From Mitsuaria sp. GD03876 (GTDB lineage Bacteria; Pseudomonadota; Gammaproteobacteria; Burkholderiales; Burkholderiaceae_C), in the NCBI RefSeq assembly GCF_029840635.1, contig NZ_JAOCCU010000029.1, forward strand, positions 1 to 64,000: a DNA stretch of 64,000 nt, given 5' to 3'. Below, one piece after another: positions 60,643 to 64,000 of this stretch. Under the pieces are notes generated by a model. That model saw only the letters and a program-made list of their open reading frames with translations, searched no databases and was not told the DNA's origin. Within the stretch, counting starts at the first letter, position 1. Each line of letters begins with the position of its first letter. The translations under genes and the position numbers were made by a program.

Positions 60643-60772
60643 GTCGATGAGGAATGGAAAGACGAAAACGGACGTGAGTCGGCGAACAGGCGGGGGCGGG
60701 GGCGTGGTCGCGGGCCCGGGCGCGACGCCGCGTGCGGCGCGGCCGGGCGGCCGGCGATGGCGGCGAGGCGCG

Positions 60773-61549
60773 TCACACCTCCAGCCACTCCTTGCGAACG
60801 GCGGTGTCGTCGAGCAGGCGCTGCGGCGTGCCGTCGAAGACGATGCTGCCGTGCCCCATCACGAGCACGCGGTCGGAGATGGACAGCGCGATGGTCAGCT
60901 TCTGCTCGATCAACAGCACCGAGACGCCGCGCGCCTTCAGCGTCTGCAGGTACTGCCCCACCAGCTCGACGATCTTGGGCGCCAGCCCCTCCGTCGGCTC
61001 GTCGATGAGGATCAGCTCGGGATCGCCCATCAGCGCGCGGCACAGCGTCAGCATCTGCTGCTCGCCGCCGGAGAGCACGCCGGCCTCGACATGCTCGCGC
61101 TCCTTCAGCCGCGGGAACATCGCGTACATGTCGTCGAAGGTCCAGCCGCCGGGCCGACGCGGGGCGAGCGCCTCGCCGGACCGCCCCAAGAGGCGCTCAC
61201 CCCCTCGGGGGGCGGGCGCCGTACCCGGCGACCTGGGGGCCCGCTTCTGGCCCAGCATCAGGTTCTGGTGCACGGTCAGCCGCGGGAAGATGTCGCGGCT
61301 CTCCGGCACGTAGGCGATGCCGCGGTGCGCGATCTCGTAGGGCGCCAGGCCGTTGAGCGGCCGGCCCTGCCAGCGCAGCCCGCCGCGCGCGTCCACCATG
61401 CCCATGATGGCCTTGGCGGTCGTGGAGCGGCCCGATCCGTTGCGCCCCAGCAGGGCCACGATCTCCCCGGGCGCGACGCGCAGGTGCACGCCGTGCAGCA
61501 CGTGGCTCTTGCCATAGAAGGCATGCAGGTCGTCGATCTCGAGCGCCAT
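60773..61549 (-). CDS. livF: Branched-chain-type ABC transporter ATPase LivF
   Basis: 258 residues. Walker A LLGRNGSGRSTTAKAI (Arg in place of the invariant Lys of GKST, unusual), Walker B ELILIDEPTEGLAPK, signature VLSGGEQQM, and late MGHGSIVFDG. An extra Pro/Arg/Gly-rich segment (about residues 103-135, RAPRSPGTAPAPRGGERL and onward) interrupts the usual sequence between NLMLGQK and WTFDDMY; it is encoded by a palindromic insertion at 61147-61243. Operon livH-M-G-F. Confidence 0.9.
   Translation of the reverse strand: MALEIDDLHAFYGKSHVLHGVHLRVAPGEIVALLGRNGSGRSTTAKAIMGMVDARGGLRWQGRPLNGLAPYEIAHRGIAYVPESRDIFPRLTVHQNLMLGQKRAPRSPGTAPAPRGGERLLGRSGEALAPRRPGGWTFDDMYAMFPRLKEREHVEAGVLSGGEQQMLTLCRALMGDPELILIDEPTEGLAPKIVELVGQYLQTLKARGVSVLLIEQKLTIALSISDRVLVMGHGSIVFDGTPQRLLDDTAVRKEWLEV
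61147..61243. repeat. Palindromic (REP-like) insertion inside livF
   Basis: About 97 bases of very GC-rich DNA with nested inverted repeats: GAGCGCCTC (61166-61174) pairs with GAGGCGCTC (61190-61198), and CCCCC with GGGGG around 61200-61211. It is read through in frame, adding roughly 30 residues to LivF. Similar palindromes are scattered between genes in related Burkholderiales, as I recall. Boundaries are approximate. Confidence 0.6.
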
Positions 61550-62319
61550 CAGTGGCCTCCTCCTTGCGCGTCGGCCACGGCGGAGCCGAGGTAGGCCTCC
61601 TGCACCCGCGCGTCGGCGCGGACCTTCTCCGGCGTGTCGAAGGCGATCACCTCGCCGTACACGACCACCGCGATCCGGTCGGCCAGGCCGAACACCACGC
61701 CCATGTCGTGCTCCACCGTCAGCAGCGTGCGGCCTTGCATGACGTCCTTGATCAGCGCGATGAAATGGCGCGTCTCGGCGCGGCTCATGCCCGCCGTCGG
61801 CTCGTCGAGCAGCACCACGCTGGCACCGCCGGCGATGGTGATGCCGACCTCCAGCGCGCGCTGCTCGGCGTAGGTCAGGTCCATCGCCTTCACGTCGCGC
61901 CGGGCCTCCAGCCGCAGCTGCTGCAGCAGCTGCTCGGTGCGTTCGTTCGCGTCCCGCAGGCCCGACAGCAGCTTCAGGAAGCTGTAGCGATGGCCCAGGC
62001 TCCACAGCACCGCGCAGCGCAGGTTCTCGTACACCGACAGCGTCGGGAACAGGTTGCTGATCTGGAAGCTGCGCGAGAGCCCCAGGCGGTTGATCTCGAA
62101 CGGCGTACGTCCGTCGATGCGCTGGCCGTGCAGCAGCACCTCGCCGCTGGTGGGCGCGAAGCGGCCGCTGATCAGGTTGAACAGCGTGGACTTGCCCGCG
62201 CCGTTGGGACCGATGACGGCGACGCGCTCACCGGGCTTCACCTGCAGGTGGCAGCCGCGGATGATCTCCGCGCGGCCGAAGCGCTTGCGCAGGTCCTTCA
62301 GTTCGAGCGCGTAGCTCAT
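61549..62319 (-). CDS. livG: Branched-chain-type ABC transporter ATPase LivG
   Basis: 256 residues. Walker A VIGPNGAGKSTLFNLI, signature-region MDLTYAEQRALEVGITIAGG, Walker B SVVLLDEPTAGMS, and the LivG-type C-terminal VRADARVQEAYLGSA. Overlaps livM by four bases and livF by one. Energises uptake with LivF. Confidence 0.95.
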   Translation of the reverse strand: MSYALELKDLRKRFGRAEIIRGCHLQVKPGERVAVIGPNGAGKSTLFNLISGRFAPTSGEVLLHGQRIDGRTPFEINRLGLSRSFQISNLFPTLSVYENLRCAVLWSLGHRYSFLKLLSGLRDANERTEQLLQQLRLEARRDVKAMDLTYAEQRALEVGITIAGGASVVLLDEPTAGMSRAETRHFIALIKDVMQGRTLLTVEHDMGVVFGLADRIAVVVYGEVIAFDTPEKVRADARVQEAYLGSAVADAQGGGH

Positions 62320-63710
62320 CGCGCGTCCCTCCGCCTAGTCTCTTCCTCGATGACCGCCTGCGCGGCCTCCCAGCGATCCGCGAAGCGCCGCCGCGCGACG
62401 CTGAACAACGCCAGGCCGGCCACCATCGCGATCGCCGCGGCGATCCAGTGCCCGGGCGCCTTGGCGTTCAGCGGCAGGCCGAGGAAGGTCAGCGCCGGGC
62501 CGAGCGCGGCGTTCAGCTGCAGGTGGTAGACCATCTCGATCAGCGTCGCGGCGCCGAGCAGCGCCGTCAGCAGCGTCGCGGCCAGCGCCAGGTAGGCCGG
62601 CAGCAGCGCCTTCAGCCGGCCGTGCGCCGCGACGCGGACGTTGGCCATCACCAGGCTGGCCAGCCCGCCCGGCGCCCACAGCACCATCGCCACGAAGGCG
62701 ATGCCCAGGTACAGCAGCCAGGCGCGCGTGAACTCCGACAGCAGCGCGAAGGCCAGCACCATCAGCACGCCGCCGATGATCGGCCCCATGAAGAAGGTGG
62801 TGCCGCCGACGAAGGTGAACAGCAGGTAGGCGCCGGAGCGCGACGCGCCCACCACCTCGGCGGTGACGATCTCGGCGTTCAGCGCGGTCAGCCCGCCGGC
62901 GATGCCGGCGAAGAACGCAGAGATCACGAACACCAGGTAGCGCACGCGGCGGGTGTCGTAGCCGATGAACAGCACGCGCTCGGGGTTGTCGCGCACCGCG
63001 TTGCTGATGCGGCCCAGCGGCGTGCGCGTGAAGGCGTACATCGCCGCCGTGCACGCGAAGGTGTAGAGCGCGATCAGGCCGTACATCTGGATCTGCGGGC
63101 CGTAGCTCAGGCCCAGGCCGGGCAGGAAACCCGCCGCCTCGGCCGCGGCGACACGGTTGCCGGAGATGCCGCCCTCGCCGCCGAAGAACTCGGGGAACAT
63201 CAGCGCGGACGCCCACACCAGTTCGCCGATGCCCAGCGTGATCATCGCGAAGGGCGTGCCGGCCTTCTTCGTGCTGACGTGGCCGAGGACCATCGCGAGC
63301 GCCATCGCGGCCAGGCCGCCGGCGACGGGCACCAGGCTCACCGGCAGCGGCAACCGGCCGTCGGCCACCAGGTTCAGCGCATGCATGCCCATGAAGGCGC
63401 CGAAGCCGGCGTACACCGCGTGGCCGAAGCTCAGCATGCCGCCCTGCCCCAGCAGCATGTTGTAGGACAGGCACACGATGATCGCGATGCCGATCTGGCT
63501 CAGGATGGTCTGCCCCAGGCCGCCGCTGAACACCAGCGGCGCGACCGCCAGCAGCAGCGCGAAGCCGCCCCAGACGAGCACGGGACCGACGGCCCGCCGC
63601 CCGCTCGCCGACGGCGACGCGGAGGCGGGGAGCGAGGTGGGCGAGGACGCGGAGGACGGCGAGGACGAGGACATCGATGAGGACGGGAGATGCGTGGCGG
63701 GCGTGCTCAT
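62316..63710 (-). CDS. livM: Branched-chain-type ABC transporter permease LivM
   Basis: 464 residues, about 100 longer than a typical LivM. A Ser/Pro-rich cytosolic N-terminus (1-40) precedes about eight membrane helices with LSYNMLLGQGGMLSFGHAVY and RTPLGRISNAVRDNPERVLF, the family hallmarks. The C-terminal extension contains at least two further membrane helices (LALAATLLTALLGAATLIEM; WIAAAIAMVAGLALFSVA). Variants of this type accompany fatty-acid or aromatic-acid gene sets in Burkholderiales. Confidence 0.93.
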   Translation of the reverse strand: MSTPATHLPSSSMSSSSPSSASSPTSLPASASPSASGRRAVGPVLVWGGFALLLAVAPLVFSGGLGQTILSQIGIAIIVCLSYNMLLGQGGMLSFGHAVYAGFGAFMGMHALNLVADGRLPLPVSLVPVAGGLAAMALAMVLGHVSTKKAGTPFAMITLGIGELVWASALMFPEFFGGEGGISGNRVAAAEAAGFLPGLGLSYGPQIQMYGLIALYTFACTAAMYAFTRTPLGRISNAVRDNPERVLFIGYDTRRVRYLVFVISAFFAGIAGGLTALNAEIVTAEVVGASRSGAYLLFTFVGGTTFFMGPIIGGVLMVLAFALLSEFTRAWLLYLGIAFVAMVLWAPGGLASLVMANVRVAAHGRLKALLPAYLALAATLLTALLGAATLIEMVYHLQLNAALGPALTFLGLPLNAKAPGHWIAAAIAMVAGLALFSVARRRFADRWEAAQAVIEEETRRRDAR

Positions 63711-63711
63711 G

Positions 63712-64000
63712 TCATCCCTCCCGCTTGCCGAGCAGGCCCTTGGGCCGGAACACCAGGATCAGCACCAGGAACAGGTAGGGCAGGATCGGCGCGACCTGGC
63801 TGACCTTGAGCTTGAGCACCGCGTAGCCGAAGGTCTGCGGCGTGACGGTCACGCCCAGCGACTGCAGCGCGCCGGGCAGCGAAGCGTCGATGCCCACCGC
63901 GAAGGTCTGCACCACGCCGATCAGCAGCGACGCGATGAAGGCACCCACCAGCGAGCCCATGCCGCCCACCACCACGACCACGAAGATCAGCGAGCCGACG
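63712..64000 (-). CDS. livH: Branched-chain-type ABC transporter permease LivH, 5' part outside window
   Basis: C-terminal 95 residues only: FVVVVVGGMGSLVGAFIASL, a membrane segment, and the end LILVFRPKGLLGKREG, typical for LivH. One base separates it from livM. The rest and the binding protein are expected to the right of the window. Confidence 0.93.
   Translation of the reverse strand, partial: VGSLIFVVVVVGGMGSLVGAFIASLLIGVVQTFAVGIDASLPGALQSLGVTVTPQTFGYAVLKLKVSQVAPILPYLFLVLILVFRPKGLLGKREG

Overview
The window is about 64 kb of GC-rich chromosome. Gene content suggests a Burkholderiales betaproteobacterium, probably close to Roseateles/Mitsuaria/Rubrivivax: phaR for PHA synthesis control, a Bug-type solute-binding protein, a LIV-type ABC transporter next to an acyl-CoA ligase, and DUF4124 and RatA/RnfH proteins. 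The genus is an inference from gene content only.

Layout. (1) 1-6.6 kb is a core segment: guaB (3' end cut by the window), a DUF4124 protein, rnfH-ratA, divergent smpB, a metC-like lyase, an unknown gene and rimO. (2) About 6.63-44.13 kb is a complete P2-like (Peduovirus-type) prophage. From left to right it holds a large serine integrase, a leftward operon of six small exported proteins, an acidic orphan, a non-coding block with a 27-bp inverted repeat and a helically phased TTGC repeat array, a putative PD-(D/E)XK nuclease, portal and terminase (leftward), and scaffold/capsid/terminase/head completion/lysis/tail genes (rightward). These are followed by a moron gene, sheath, tube, tape measure and late tail genes, a C-type repressor with its operator, early genes including an Ogr-like activator, a primase-helicase, an StbABC-like plasmid-stability operon, small early genes, and a gene with an HEPN-like motif at the right end. 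(3) 44.3-64 kb is host chromosome: a GFA-family protein, phaR, a Bug receptor with a LacI regulator and paired operators, a degenerate VapBC pair, a TelA/VWA/XpaC-like cluster, a spore-coat-U domain protein, a hybrid histidine kinase, and a leftward livHMGF / ligase-dehydrogenase fusion / carboxylesterase cluster.

The strongest observations concern the prophage. It is integrated inside the 5' coding part of rimO. The original first 27 codons of rimO are stranded at the right end (44106-44189), while the phage supplies a new start and about the first 20-25 codons at the left end, rejoining the gene in frame. The 23-bp regions at the two ends encode the same peptide and differ only at third codon positions. 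The prophage lacks any visible P2 gene A or tyrosine integrase. It carries instead a primase-helicase and an StbA/StbB/StbC-like operon, plus a distant repeat array whose best repeat unit (TTGCATCGA, 11-bp spacing) closely resembles the StbA-binding repeats of plasmid R388. This raises the possibility of a phage-plasmid-like maintenance system.

How the parts work together: the repressor at 36.1 kb appears to silence a rightward early promoter whose -35 and -10 flank an 18-bp palindrome. The Ogr-like protein would switch on the late operons. The cargo genes (exported-protein operon, nuclease-like gene, membrane moron, HEPN-like gene) sit in the positions where P2-like phages usually carry variable genes.
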